Assembly (NCBI RefSeq): GCF_000835495.1
Contig: NW_015622542.1
Coordinates: 6,571,936-6,635,935 of the forward strand
Direction of reading: 5' to 3'
DNA from: Cladophialophora immunda
Taxonomy: Eukaryota > Ascomycota > Eurotiomycetes > Chaetothyriales > Herpotrichiellaceae
DNA: 64,000 nucleotides
A program made the translations under genes and the position numbers. Within the stretch, counting starts at the first letter, position 1; each line of letters begins with the position of its first letter. The notes below the pieces were generated by a model that saw only the letters and a program-made list of their open reading frames with translations, did not search any database and was not told where the DNA came from. Below, piece by piece: positions 43,718 to 54,556 of the stretch.

Positions 43718-44351
43718 GTCGGAGACGTGGGAGGAGGTGCAATAAACGAGGGAACAGCTATGGGAAAAGCGACTGGAATCAAGAACGAAGAGGATCGGAC
43801 AGTCTGAAAAGAGTGTTTGTTCTCAATGATCCTCTCTGCTCCTGTGTGACCGTGTTCGTAGTCACGGTGTAGGACGTTGTCCTCCCTCCAAACCAAAAAA
43901 AACCAACTCAACCGAAATAACGGTTGCGAGCCCACCTATCGGCCAGCTCTCGCTGCATTGAGGGTTAGATAGTCAGTGGAAAGGACGATTCTGCTGACTG
44001 ACTTGGGTCCAGCAGAGAAGTGAGGGGAGTTGAGAGGTGGAAAGGCCAAGTCATGGAAGCCCTCGGGGAAAAGCAATGAACTCACTGACTTTTTGCAGCT
44101 CACCGCAACAACCAACAAGCCAACATCATCTCGCATCCACTCACGCACACCGGAAGCCTGTTGCGCCACGCCGAATCCGCTTGTTGGCTTGGAGGACGAA
44201 AAGTTTGCTCTTGGCAGGCACCGTCTCTGCAAAGCGCCACTCAGATCGCGCTTGTTGCTGCACCACCCGCAATAGATAATTCCAAAGATACCCTCACATC
44301 CCGTCGGATTCTCTCGAACCGGACGACTTCTCTCGCGCTGCGCGCTTCACG
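43718..44351. promoter_or_regulatory. Shared divergent promoter, MTHFR / orotate phosphoribosyltransferase
   Basis: The 634 bp between the two start codons must hold both promoters. I looked for a Gcn4/CpcA palindrome (TGAGTCA) and a Cbf1 E-box (CACGTG) and found neither intact, only partial TGACTG and TGACTT sequences near 44000 and 44085. Nothing here codes convincingly. Confidence 0.5.
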
Positions 44352-45089
44352 ATGGCGACGGATTCATCCTACAAGGACGCCCTCCTCGCCCTGCTATTGA
44401 AGGCATCTGCGCTCTCCTTTGGCACCTACACCCTCAAATCCGGCCGCATATCACCATACTTCTTCAACTCTTCCCTTCTGCATACTTCGGCCCTCTTAGA
44501 CGCTCTCGCACGTGGTTTTGCTTCAGTGCTAACCTCCCCTCCTTTTTCTCTCCCACTTGGTACCGACGAGGCTGGCGCAGCAGCAGATGGCTCATTCGCA
44601 CCTCATTTTGATGTGGTCTTTGGTCCGGCATACAAAGGGATCCCAATGAGCGCGATCGTGGCTCGAGAGTTGTTTTTCGCCGGACAAAATTTTGCGGGTG
44701 TCTCATACGCATACAACAGAAAAGAGGCAAAGGATCACGGAGAAGGGGGCATCGTCGCCGGAGCACCGCTTAAAGGCAAGCGAGTAGTCATTGTTGACGA
44801 TGTCATGACTGCCGGCACTGCCCTGCGAGAAGCTGTCTCTATCATCAAGGCTCAGGGGGGCGTCGTGGTTGGGGTGGTCCTTCTCTTGACCAGACAAGAA
44901 CGGGTCTCTGACGCAGAGCCGAGGAGTGCCATGAAGGTGGCTGAGGACGAGCTAGGTGTGCCTGTGAGGGCTGTGCTCACATTCGAAGACTTGCTCGAAG
45001 CTATCCAGGCTGGAAAGGTCGAAGGCGCCGGACAGGAACAACTCGAGCTAATGAAGGCCTACCGTGAGAAGTATGGGAGCCAAGATTGA
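44352..45089 (+). CDS. URA5: Orotate phosphoribosyltransferase
   Basis: Intronless, 245 residues. Key motifs are TLKSGRISPYFFNSS (orotate side), FGPAYKGIPM, SYAYNRKEAKDHGEGG (the flexible catalytic loop with Lys and His), and the PRPP-binding motif VVIVDDVMTAGTA (about residue 142-154). The enzyme makes orotidine 5'-phosphate from orotate and PRPP, step five of pyrimidine synthesis, in the cytosol as a dimer. A short Gly/Ala/Asp insertion (about residues 72-85, TDEAGAAADGS) interrupts the usual sequence in a surface position and is probably harmless. The start MATDSSYKDALL matches the family. Confidence 0.97.
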   Translation: MATDSSYKDALLALLLKASALSFGTYTLKSGRISPYFFNSSLLHTSALLDALARGFASVLTSPPFSLPLGTDEAGAAADGSFAPHFDVVFGPAYKGIPMSAIVARELFFAGQNFAGVSYAYNRKEAKDHGEGGIVAGAPLKGKRVVIVDDVMTAGTALREAVSIIKAQGGVVVGVVLLLTRQERVSDAEPRSAMKVAEDELGVPVRAVLTFEDLLEAIQAGKVEGAGQEQLELMKAYREKYGSQD

Positions 45090-45309
45090 ACCCGGAGATA
45101 TTTTGACTGGCCTCGACTCTTGTCACATTTGCAGACGATAGACATGTGTATGGATGGTTCGCGACGAACAACATATTTTTATGAATGAACGGCTTTTTGA
45201 ACCTTACACTTCCTTCCGGAAAAGAAGCATATAACTAACTCCCCGACTCGTCTGCAGGGACTGGACTGTAGCCATGTATATCTTGGCCGCTCCAACCGAC
45301 CCGCGCAGC

Positions 45310-46427
45310 TTACAGCTCATCTTTCCCCGTGCTATCATTCAGAGTTGTTGGCTTCACACAGCCACTCCCCTCTTTCTTCTCGCATCCGCTGGGACACTCT
45401 CCATCCGCGTACTGCCACTTGAACAGCTGCTCGGTCTCGTTCGCCAGCACGTCCCCAATGATCCGCGTCCGATGCACCGACAGCCTGCCGACACTACGGG
45501 AGAAGATCTCCCTCGAGCGAATGACGATCTGGGGCCAGCTGAGCGAGCGCAGCGTGGGGATCGACGTGGAGAAGATGTATTCGCGGAACCCGCCATAGAG
45601 GATTGCCGACGAGCACTGTTTCAACCAGATCCCACACACATAGGTCAGAGATGAGTACCATGTGAAGTATTCATTTCAACGACTGAGGGTGGCATTCTTA
45701 CCATGGGACATGCCTCCGCCGTGGTATACAGGCTCAGATCACTCAGCGCCTGGAGTGCCTCAGGCCCGGAGAGCTTGTATGGGCCGTCCGGATCGGTCAG
45801 TATTCGGCTGCAGTTGTTGATGGCCGCTATCTCGCCTGTTCCCGCACGTCAACCCTGTTCCTTCTTGGACCTTCTCGTTTCGTGGGAGACGGGCTTTGGC
45901 TGGCTTGTGGGATTCGATGAGAGGTTGGGAACAGGAGAACGAGAATGCGACCTTCGAAACAGCACCATACATAGCCACAGACTTGGGCCGCTCACAAGAA
46001 CCGAAGATGGCCCAAAGCCATGCCTGTTCCCCCATGATGTAGACTGTCCACCTGGGCACTCACCATGCAACGTCGGGTTTCCATCCCTCACAAGTGAATT
46101 GGCACCAATGCAGACCTCCACGCCCAGCTGATCGGCCCGGTCGCCCTCCCCCGTGCCCTTCCCAGGCGCCGTATGGTTCACGATCACGGAACCAAAGGCC
46201 GCAAAGGGGCAAGGGCTACCTTCGTTGATGTCCGCTAGAGCTGCGATGGCGCGTCGCATCCAGTACGCCCGGGTCGAGAAGGGGACGGGATCAGGGCCGA
46301 GGTCGCTGGCGCCTCCTCCGGCGATGTAGCAGGGGTTGGAGGGATCATGGAGATCGCAGCCGTAAGATGTGGCGGAACTGGAGACCAAGAGGAGAGGGAG
46401 CGCACAGACGACGAGGGAGAGCTGCAT
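45310..46427 (-). CDS. Predicted secreted cytidine/deoxycytidylate deaminase-fold protein
   Basis: Three exons (46064-46427, 45702-45835, 45310-45615) with introns of 228 and 86 nt; the product has 267 residues. The N terminus from the ATG at 46427 (MQLSLVVCALPLLLVSSSATS) is a clear signal peptide. The zinc site of the cytidine deaminase superfamily is complete only after splicing: HGE (residues 121-123, split by intron 1) and CPMC (residues 164-167, split by intron 2), followed by SSAILYGGFREYIF. This order resembles the tRNA adenosine, guanine and cytosine deaminase branch. Cysteines near both ends of the mature chain (YGCD, NPCY; GECPSGCEKKEGSGC) and NxT/NxS sites fit a secreted disulphide-bonded protein. 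Substrate unknown. An in-frame ATG at 46463 would add 12 residues before the signal peptide. Confidence 0.85.
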
Positions 46428-46669
46428 GATCCTGAACACTGTAGATGCGAACGATACTAGCATTCAGCAAGTTAACACTGACCCGGTTCTCTCAACGATG
46501 GATTCTCAATCAATGTAAGATAAATATTGGGATAGAATCGAAGAAACGCACATCATATGCAGGGAAGAGCGCTCATGTCCGGTCATCAAATCAACCCGCC
46601 TGGTGCGCCATACAAGATGCTCTCACGCCTTTTCCTACAGATAACGGTGTCGTTGTTCCCAAGCGGTCC

Positions 46670-48314
46670 TCAGTCAACGTCTTCGGTGGCCTCAACCGTC
46701 TGTGCAAGGTCGAGACGCTCGATAACACCAGGGCTTGTTGCTTGCTGAACTCTGAAACCAACTCCATTTGAAGCCTTGCTCATTCCCATATTAGGATTCC
46801 ACCCAGGCAACAGGTCCAACAACCTCGGTGCGAAACTGGATCGAGTATCCCCAGATGTTATTGCCGGTGTAGATGCACTGCGCTGGGCGCGTGCTCTCTG
46901 TTTCTGCTGTTTGCGCATTTCTTTCGTGTGCTTTGCGGCTGTATGTGCGGGCATCGTTCGTACAGCAAACACGTTCGGCCACTCAACTACATTCAGCGCC
47001 AACTTCTGAATCTCAAGTGCGACGTAGCCAGGCGAGACTAGGACGATCTTTTGACGAGCCACTGGATGGTCACTATATTGCTCAAGCATCCGAGCAAACC
47101 CATTGTCGAGGCAGGCAGCGAGAAAGATTGCGTGGCAGTTCGGCGTCGAGAGGTAAAGATGGAAGTTTTCTGGTATCATCAACGGTTGGTTAATTGAGAA
47201 GAGCTGTCGGCAAAGGCGTCGGGCTTTACCTCTAATTTTGTCGTCTACCCTCTCTTTCCCTCTCCCTGCGTCAAAGAAATCGAACAAGGGGATTTTCTCG
47301 GTGAACTGGATCGCGAAATCCTTCACGGCCGTGCTTGTAGGACCATTTCGACGTCGGGTTTGCAGCACACCCTGTCGAGCCCCAGGCCCGAAGTTGAGGA
47401 AGACGCGAGTGACGACCTTAGATGTTATGGGTATGGTTCCATTTTGATTCAAGATGTATTTGACCACTTCGTTACGGATTCTCGTAGCGCCTATGGCACC
47501 TGGGTCGGTGTCATTGACATGAGTGGTTGTCGAACTGCCTCCTTGCCCAATGCCATTTTTGTAGATGTCAGGAGCCCACTGTTTGAATCCCCAAGCGTTA
47601 GCAGATCACGCGATACAACACGCTCGGGCCAATGCTCACACCGTAGGCATCACCATCCACTAATACGACAACAAATGGTTGCGCTGGTAGGGGAAAGTCT
47701 TGTGCGAGGGCGATCAAAGGGTCCTTCAGCGGCTCGGCATTTGTAGTACACTTGAGGTATTCTAGATCCAGCTGCGTATCAATCAACTTCTCCTCAAGTT
47801 TCCGGGCATGTTTAGTCATGGCTCTCAACGACGCCATCTCAGTATTGAGTCTTGCTTGGAGTTGACCGGCAAGAACAGACCCGTTTCTCGAGCTGGTTTG
47901 CATGGTCTTAACCTGTGCCTGGAGGGTTACGCATTTTGCTTGCTCCTCGACTAGTAACCGGTGCGCTTCAGCGCCGCTTTCCCGCTCAGATTCCAGTGAC
48001 CTGCGGAGCACGTAAAGTTCTGTGCGATACTTGTCAAGTTCGACGTTTGCTTGGTCACAAAGTTCATAGGCATATTCGAGTTCCGACCGTAGAGCTTCCA
48101 CTTTGTCTGCGAGGGTGTCAAAGTCCCTATCCTCAATGGGCTCCATGGGATCCACTATTGCTGGATTGGTGGTTTGAACATGATTGCTCTCACTGACATC
48201 AAGCTTGCTTTTGAAAGGTGAAAGCCAGGAAAAAAGCGGCATAACGAGAAAGATCCGCAGTCCGGATGCCGACGAGTCTGTAGACGAGACTCGGTAATCA
48301 GGTGGGGGATGCAC
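46670..48314 (-). CDS. Coiled-coil protein with NYN/PIN-like domain (putative RNase fold)
   Basis: Two exons, 47640-48314 and 46670-47578, with a 61-nt intron (GTGAGC...AACAG); splicing restores VLVDGDAYGWAPD and gives 527 residues. Residues about 55-200 form a coiled coil. From about 205 comes a domain known from fungal CCCH zinc-finger proteins: FVVVLVDGDAY, RVFLNFGPG, LFDFFDAGRGKERVDDKIRGKAR and IFLAACLDNGFARML. The pattern of acidic residues (DGD, KERVDDK, LDNG) resembles the metal site of NYN/PIN nucleases; that nuclease link is inference. Unlike the usual family members I find no CCCH finger after the domain; the tail is basic (KEMRKQQKQRARAQR) and then disordered. Later Met residues (MPLFSW, MEPIED) are also possible starts. 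Confidence 0.75.
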
Positions 48315-48863
48315 GGGCTTGGGTGCTAAGGAAATGACAGGTAGTGGACGACGTTTGAGCGCCGGTCTGAGAGGTACTTTGTTCGACTGTTCGACGGAGA
48401 AATCAGGAAACTAGGACGGGAACACCTTCACATATCCGTACAATCCGCGGGGCGGGATAGAAACGCAATATGCCTGGCAACATAAGTCTGAATAATGAGG
48501 ATAGAGCGAATGGCCATCGAAGATACTGATAAATTCACGTGAGAAGAAATCGACAATGGTAGAACGTCGTGAGAATATGAAAGAGTCATCACAATAATAA
48601 TGAGGACGAAGCAGTCGGCGCCGCGTGTTAGAGCGGGGCGGAGGGATGGACACGTTACACAGGGCTTGGCGCCACGTGATATCAATAGCGGAATGAAGGA
48701 AGTCCGGCGTGTTGACACTTAATCGAGCACAACTCAGTCCTGTTGTCTGCAATAGCAAAATACGCTGTCTCCGGCAAGCGACAGAGTCGTCATTTGCAGG
48801 ACTCGCAGCGCTGCGGCACGCAACATAATCAGCTCTCGGTGATACACCTTCGAGAGTGGTGAC
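48315..48863. other. Intergenic between NYN/PIN-like gene and NOT2
   Basis: About 550 bp upstream of the NYN/PIN-like gene and downstream of NOT2, both on the minus strand. It contains one CACGTTAC (48651), the same octamer that clusters near 35.3 kb. No gene seen. Confidence 0.5.
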
Positions 48864-51110
48864 CTAGAAGCCTCTTCCAGTGGCAGCCATTCTCTCCAGA
48901 CTAGGTACAGCGTTGAAATTGCCAACACCCATTCCTCCGTTGACATTTCCCGACATTGCACCCATGACGCCTGCGTGGATTGGTCGATTCCCCATGCTGG
49001 GTTGTTCTTCCAGGTCCTCGTATCTCAACGTGTAGATCCGTCGGACTTTCTTCCACAGTTTGGTGTCCCACCAGATGTAGTAGCCTTGTTCACTCACTTT
49101 GTCGTCCAGTAATACCGGACTAGGCGACGCGTCGTCCCTAGTGAGCCACTGCTTCTCCCTCATGTGGTACCGCCATTTGCGTGCCACCAACTCTTGAGCT
49201 ACTAGCATCTGGATGTAGTCCCGAGGCATGGTGTAGAAGATGAAGAATAGTGTTTCGTCCACAAATCCGGTGATCCGAGTTGACAGTGGTGCGATCTTCT
49301 TGACTGTGTAGCAGTCTGGGATGCTGTACTCCGAGTCCAAGGGCCGCAGCGGCGTGGCATTGGGTTCGGCCCACGGCCCTGGGTAGGATGATAGTAAGGG
49401 TTCTTGAGAGCCCATATTAATGCCGAGCGTTGACAGGTCCACTCCTCTCATCAAACTCCTTGCTGCCGGACTCGCATTATCCTGTTCTGCAACATAGCCC
49501 TTCATTCCGAATCTGTCTTTTTCGCTCATACCTGCGAAGATTGAGTCATGGTCGGCTCTTGATCCGATTTCTCGATCCGCGAACATGTCCCGCGGCTGCA
49601 GTCCAAGCGACTGCGACGGCGAATCGTGTAATTGTGGCCTTGAATCTTGCCCTAAAAATCTCTCTTGGCCAATGGCCGCATTGATACTCTGAGATATGGG
49701 TGAGCGTGCTAAAATCCATCCGTCAGCAATCGGCGAAGTTACGCAAGGGGGGAACATGTACAAATCTGTGTCTGTCCGGACGGCGAAGTGACTCTGCTGG
49801 GATCACCTGGCGTGCTGTCGCCCTGTTGATTCGGTTGTCGTTGCGCAAGTCCCGGCGGTCCGCTTGGTGCTTGACTTGTTCGACGTACAGGCTGGGAAGA
49901 CTCCGCAGAGAACTCCATAGGGGCATTCCTGGAGTATGTATCCGTAGGGTAGAACCCGTCTCGACCGGCATTGCTTTGTTGCTGTCGAGAAGAGATGTGC
50001 GTCCGCGAAGCTTGCATTTGCTGTCGTTGTGCCTGTTCGTTCTGAGGTGGCCCAGTTTGCCATGCACTGGAGCCCACACTATGACCCTGTGATTGGAGGC
50101 TACTGTTGTTGAGGCTGGGGAAGGAAGACGCGGAGAGATCAAGCTGAGTATTTGCCCTCGAACCCATAGCTTGTGCCCAGCTGTCAGGTGCTACGGAGTC
50201 TCGAGTCTGTTGTGAGGGTGCAGGAAGACCACTTTGCCCCCAAGTTGCTGGCATTGTGTCAGGTCGTATCGTTGTGGCTGATCAATAGACATACCAGGCT
50301 TGCCTCCCACCAGCCTGCCGCTGTTAGCGGCCCGGCTTTGTGTGTGTTGATTCATGTTGTTCACAGCAGGTATTTGTCGTCCTTGTCCTAGAGAAGTCTA
50401 GTTAGCACGTGGCACCAATGCAAGGTACGAAAAACAGCAATGTTAACGAGCTAGTTACAGAGAGGTCCACTTCGACATAGGAGCTCCACGTGATCTGGCA
50501 AGCCCGTCCCTGCGGATTCGTCCCAAGTGCAAAGGCCGCAAAAGCCAGATCTGAGCGTTCCGTGGAAGGGAAACTCCAAGCTTGCAACGCTGCTAAAATG
50601 GCGATTGGAGGCCGCCGCAAGTCGCGGACGCTGGCAATCGAACAGACCCTTGAATCGGTATCCATTTGCCAAAGCACATGTCTCAGAAGCCGCAGAGCAG
50701 AATTGGTGCTATTGCGTGGGCTCAGCAAATCCTTTCTGCGACTGTCGCCGTAGCGTAACTGCGCCTGGTTGGTTCCATGGAACTGAGTGCGTCGCACACA
50801 AGCAGCATATCCCTCCATCATTGATTCAAATATGCGCCGACAGCCGCCCGTACTCGCAGGAAATCATCGTATCGTTAACCGGTGCTCTGACGATGTTGTA
50901 TTTTTGCAATAAAGCCATCGGAGGTAACAACCTCATCGCGAGCCGAATGTGCACATTGCCACCTCTTTCGATCCGTCCGGCATCCGTAGTACTCATTCTG
51001 AGCGAGCAAGTGATACTACAGATGCATACCACTTCCCGGAGGCCCATCGAAGAGGAAAGTGAAGGCAGTATGCTGTGCGAGGGAGCCATAAACCCACCTT
51101 GTCGATTCAT
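48864..51110 (-). CDS. NOT2: CCR4-NOT complex subunit NOT2
   Basis: The C-terminal exon 48864-49708 carries the NOT2/3/5 domain: GVDLSTLGINMGSQEPL, PDCYTVKKIAPLSTRITGF, ETLFFIFYTMPRDYIQMLVAQEL, RKWRYHMREKQWLTRD and GYYIWWDTKLWKKVRRIY. Exon 49762-50247 is Gln/Ser/Pro-rich and joins in frame across a 53-nt intron. Exon 50295-50387 joins across 47 nt. The upstream end of that exon is preceded by a strong branch site and acceptor (GCTAAC...TCTAG), and the frame stays open through it, so a further 5' exon is expected. I propose 51098-51110 (MNRQG, donor GTGGGT), giving 478 residues, MNRQGQGRQIPAVNN; NOT2 proteins commonly start MNRxG. If this is wrong, the next start is the ATG at 50355. NOT2 binds NOT1 and NOT3/5 in the deadenylase complex that controls mRNA decay. 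Confidence 0.88.
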
Positions 51111-51684
51111 CTCGGTCTTCGACTTGACAGTCTAGACCGACCCCCAAGATGCTCTCGCTTAGGGGAGAGCGATCTCTCAGTGCGCAAATCTCAGATCGGC
51201 CGTATGTTCGCGTACGAGTTCGTGATAAGGAAGAGAGGAAGCGTGTCGTTGGTCACCAAGTGTTGTTCGCAGGTCCCTGGAGGCCCAGGGCGCAGTTCGG
51301 ATTCAACCTTCCCAGCCTTGGCGCAGCCCCGGAGCCTAATGTGATGAACGCCGAAGACACCAAGCACGACGCATTTAATTAATCACTTTAGAGGACCTGC
51401 CTGCCACTTTCGAGTAAAAACGAGGAGAAGCTACGGGATCTTGTAATTCACTAGAGATCGTTGTCATTAAGATACCTTGTCTACAGTGGTCTTTTGGTCT
51501 CGGATTTTCCCAAATTCGCCAGGTCCCCAGCAATTCAAGTGTGGTCTCGTGTCTAATCATCCAGAAAGTGGGCTATCAAATGCCCGAAGGTTGATGAGAC
51601 TGAATTGATGCCTTCCACAAATATTTCGTTTGGGAAGACGATGCTCGTCCAAGCAACGCCACGCTCACTGTCCCCGAATATGAT
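51111..51684. other. Intergenic between NOT2 and DDI1
   Basis: About 570 bp with the putative NOT2 promoter and the DDI1 3' end. No distinct element recognised. Confidence 0.45.
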
Positions 51685-53139
51685 TTAAAGCAACAACCCG
51701 ATAGCGAGTTCGACATTTCCGCCTGTCTGCCGAAGCGCTGCAATGGCCTCCTCTCTTGTAAAACCCAGCTCAGTTACTTGGGCTATGGATTCTGCTGTGA
51801 TAGGTCGTGGTTCGCCGAAGTTGTTGGAACCTGGCTCGGGTTGGGGCACGGACGATGAGACAGCTGTAGCGGTCGGACCCGAGGAGGACGATTGATCTAC
51901 GATGCTGGCGCTTTCCTGACCGAGCCTGGTTTGAGTTGATGATGATGGTCCTGCCATAACAGTTCCGGTCTTTGCGCCAACTGTGCTCCCCCCAGGTCCT
52001 TCAACTTTGGGCTCCTTTTCCAGAACTTCTTCCATCATCTTAGGGATCTCGCTTTCCGGTAAGAAGGGAATCTCGTCATTCTCAATGCGGAGACAGTTCT
52101 TTTTCAGATCGATGCACATCTGGTGCCGCTTGAGCATGTCAAGGCCCAGGAGCAGATCCACGTCTTTGCCTTCCATGACTGTGAAGCTGCTGGCTAGGTT
52201 GTATTGTCCAATTTGGATTTCGGCCGAATGAACTCGCCCCAAAATTTGGGCCGTACCAACGCCTTTTGCTATTCCTCCGAATCGTTTGTCGACCAGCCGC
52301 AGGATGCCACACCGTTCGGCGGCTGACGGGGACATGATGGTCGTTTGTGCGCCTGAATCCACGAAGGCTTTGATAGGATGGCCGTTGACGACAACGTCGA
52401 TATAAAGCATGGTAACCTTGCCAAATGCTGGAAGACCAGTGTCAGGCAGCTTCCCTAAAAGCGGGTCTCTGACTTACCTTCTGGAAACTCTTCCATTGCT
52501 TTTTGCAGGTTTTCTGCAACACGTTCTTGCCGGATCATTTCCTCAATCTTCTGTTGTGCGTCGACGTTGAAAGGATCCGCCTCTAGTAGCGCAATTTGCT
52601 CTTCCTTCTCTCTCTGCAACTGCTCATTCTGCCTCAATCTATCCTCCAGCAGGTCCTGGAATCTCTGTTGATCCTGAGCGGCAGCTGCAAGTTCGGGATC
52701 TTGTCTCCGCAAATCAGACATTGCGGCGGGGTCTGCGAGTATCCGGCTTCTCAGTCGCTCGGCCTCATTGGTGCTTCTTGCCCTTTGCGCCGACGGCTGG
52801 CCGCTAGGTGTACCCTGAGCTGGCCGTCGTCTTGGAGGATTTGCCTGGATGGCCATCGGTATGATACCACCTTCCTGAACGTCAAACTGTGCGAGCGTTA
52901 TCGATGTATCTGTGACTGCCCTTCCATCTCTTAAGAATATTTGAGCAGATGGAGGAACACCGATCTCAGCTTCGACGAAGGCCTTGATGTCGTTGAGGGT
53001 CATATCAGGGCCGACATCGAGAGTGATGAGGTCTGTCGGTAGCTCTCTGTCGGATGAGACAATGGTTATGGACGTACGCCTACGAGAATGTCAGTCCAGG
53101 ACACCTCCGGTAATATCACTGGATTGCCTGCACCTACAT
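51685..53139 (-). CDS. DDI1: DNA-damage-inducible protein 1, ubiquitin-receptor aspartyl protease
   Basis: Three exons (53138-53139, 52478-53079, 51685-52427), 448 residues. Exon 1 contributes only the bases AT; the G of the start codon is the first base of exon 2, after a 58-nt intron (GTAGGT, branch CTGAC, GTAG). Upstream the frame has no ATG before an in-frame stop, so the split ATG is the only standard start that keeps the first strand of the ubiquitin-like domain ([10 protein letters not shown]...[18 protein letters not shown], residues 1-75). A Gln/Glu/Arg-rich helical region follows, then the retroviral-type protease domain joined by the second intron ([14 protein letters not shown]), with active-site DSG at 225-227 in FVDSGAQ and [15 protein letters not shown] domain ends the protein ([34 protein letters not shown], about 407-447). 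Ddi1 is a shuttle protein that binds ubiquitin chains and the proteasome and cleaves polyubiquitinated clients. Confidence 0.95.
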
Positions 53140-54556
53140 GATGGCGCTTGGCTGTCGAGGATGGGGTGGGATTGGTTGTGATGTGAGACTGCGGCTGGAA
53201 GATCGGGAACACCTCTTACAGGATAGCGACGATTTGAATGAAATGCAAAGACAGGATGTGGAGAATGTCGCTGAAAAGACACAGTAAAAAGGTGAACACG
53301 TTGTTCAAAGTGATTTCTCATCAACGTGGCCCACAAAGGAAATGTTGCCTTGTGGAAGAATTGGATGTTCGTAGAATGGAACGGCTCAGGCATATTAGCG
53401 ATGACGCACCAGTGGTGGCCAGCCCGCTTGACTTGCTGTATACAGGCATGCCCGCTAGTACCTGGAGCTGCCCCTGGGGAGGGGCTGACAATCATCAATA
53501 GGCTCTTCAGTTAGGTAGCGAGGTCGATACCTTAGGTACTAGGGAGGTAGGTGCCTAGGTAGCTAAGCAAACGGAGTCCCAGCTACCGAAGCTAATAGGT
53601 ACCTTATATACCTGGTGTAATGGTAGGCAAACTATTCGCGGGGTAGAGTAGTATGTGCAGTACTTGTGCCATTCCTCGTGCAGGCGACAGCTCAGTGCCC
53701 TCGAATCGACTGGAATCCACCTCTGCCCTCGTCGCCGCAGAATGATTGACTGTACATCGGTAGGTATGTGTTACATGACCTCGTACAGGTACATATGTAG
53801 CACTCAGCTGGTCCGTGCCTGTTGAGGGTCTTCCATGTTGACGAGTGGAATAATGAAACTTCTCCCTCACCCAGCCAAAAACCCAGCTCGCCATAAACTC
53901 CAGCAGATATTGGCAGATCTGGAGTGGGGGGCTGCTTAAGGGCTCTGGCTATTACTTGCTCATAAGTACCTAGGTAGTTAAGCACAAGGAGCGTGGATCC
54001 TCCCTTCAACCCCCACTATGCCCATGCTGCTCGCTAACGTTGGGGGGAGCAAGAGGGCCATTGGCGCCTGTCAGCGTCTCGGAAGGTGCCTGCTGCCCTA
54101 GAGTCGCGTGCCATGGCAATTTCTTCATCTCACTTATGAGCCAGGGAACCACATCATATTCCCATCCACTTACACTACCTTTTTGTCACTTCACGCCTCT
54201 ATTAATCAAGTGCCTGGCTAGTTCTTGGGACACTATCTTCACTCAGTTGATTGCTCTGCCAATCTCGCCATAGTGATCGAACCTTTTTGTCCTTCTGCTA
54301 CTCTGTCCCACCGTGTGAAGCCGGACTGCAAAATCGAATTTTCACCTCACACCATTTCTAGTGCTTTCTCTCCCCTTGGATTTTCTTCTCGTCTGGAGTC
54401 TTATGACGGAGCCTTCTGGGAGCTTTCCAATAAACAGCCAAGTCAGCTACCAGCCAACCGGCGCGAATTCATTTGCTGTCCAATCCGTCTTCAATCGGCA
54501 TCTCACAGTGCACGTCGCCTGTTTATCCGGTTGACGACTCGTCTGAACCAGTAAAA
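53140..54556. other. Divergent intergenic region, DDI1 / acetyltransferase
   Basis: About 1.4 kb holding both promoters. A TAGGTA-rich stretch lies at 53511-53610 and another short one at 53966-53980. The minus-strand frame reading into DDI1 exon 1 is open back to a stop near 53305 but lacks an ATG. No further gene seen. Confidence 0.5.
53511..53610. repeat. TAGGTA/TACCTA-type repeat cluster
   Basis: Degenerate units such as TTAGGTA, TAGGTACT, GCCTAGGTA and TAGGTACCT run over about 100 bases, with several short palindromes (CCTAGG, GGTACC). Same dispersed family as at 29.3 kb. Confidence 0.7.

Noticed and set aside
50527..51135. 202-codon plus-strand open frame upstream of NOT2
   Set aside because: It lies opposite the proposed NOT2 first intron and has an unlikely composition (many Cys and Arg, no domain).
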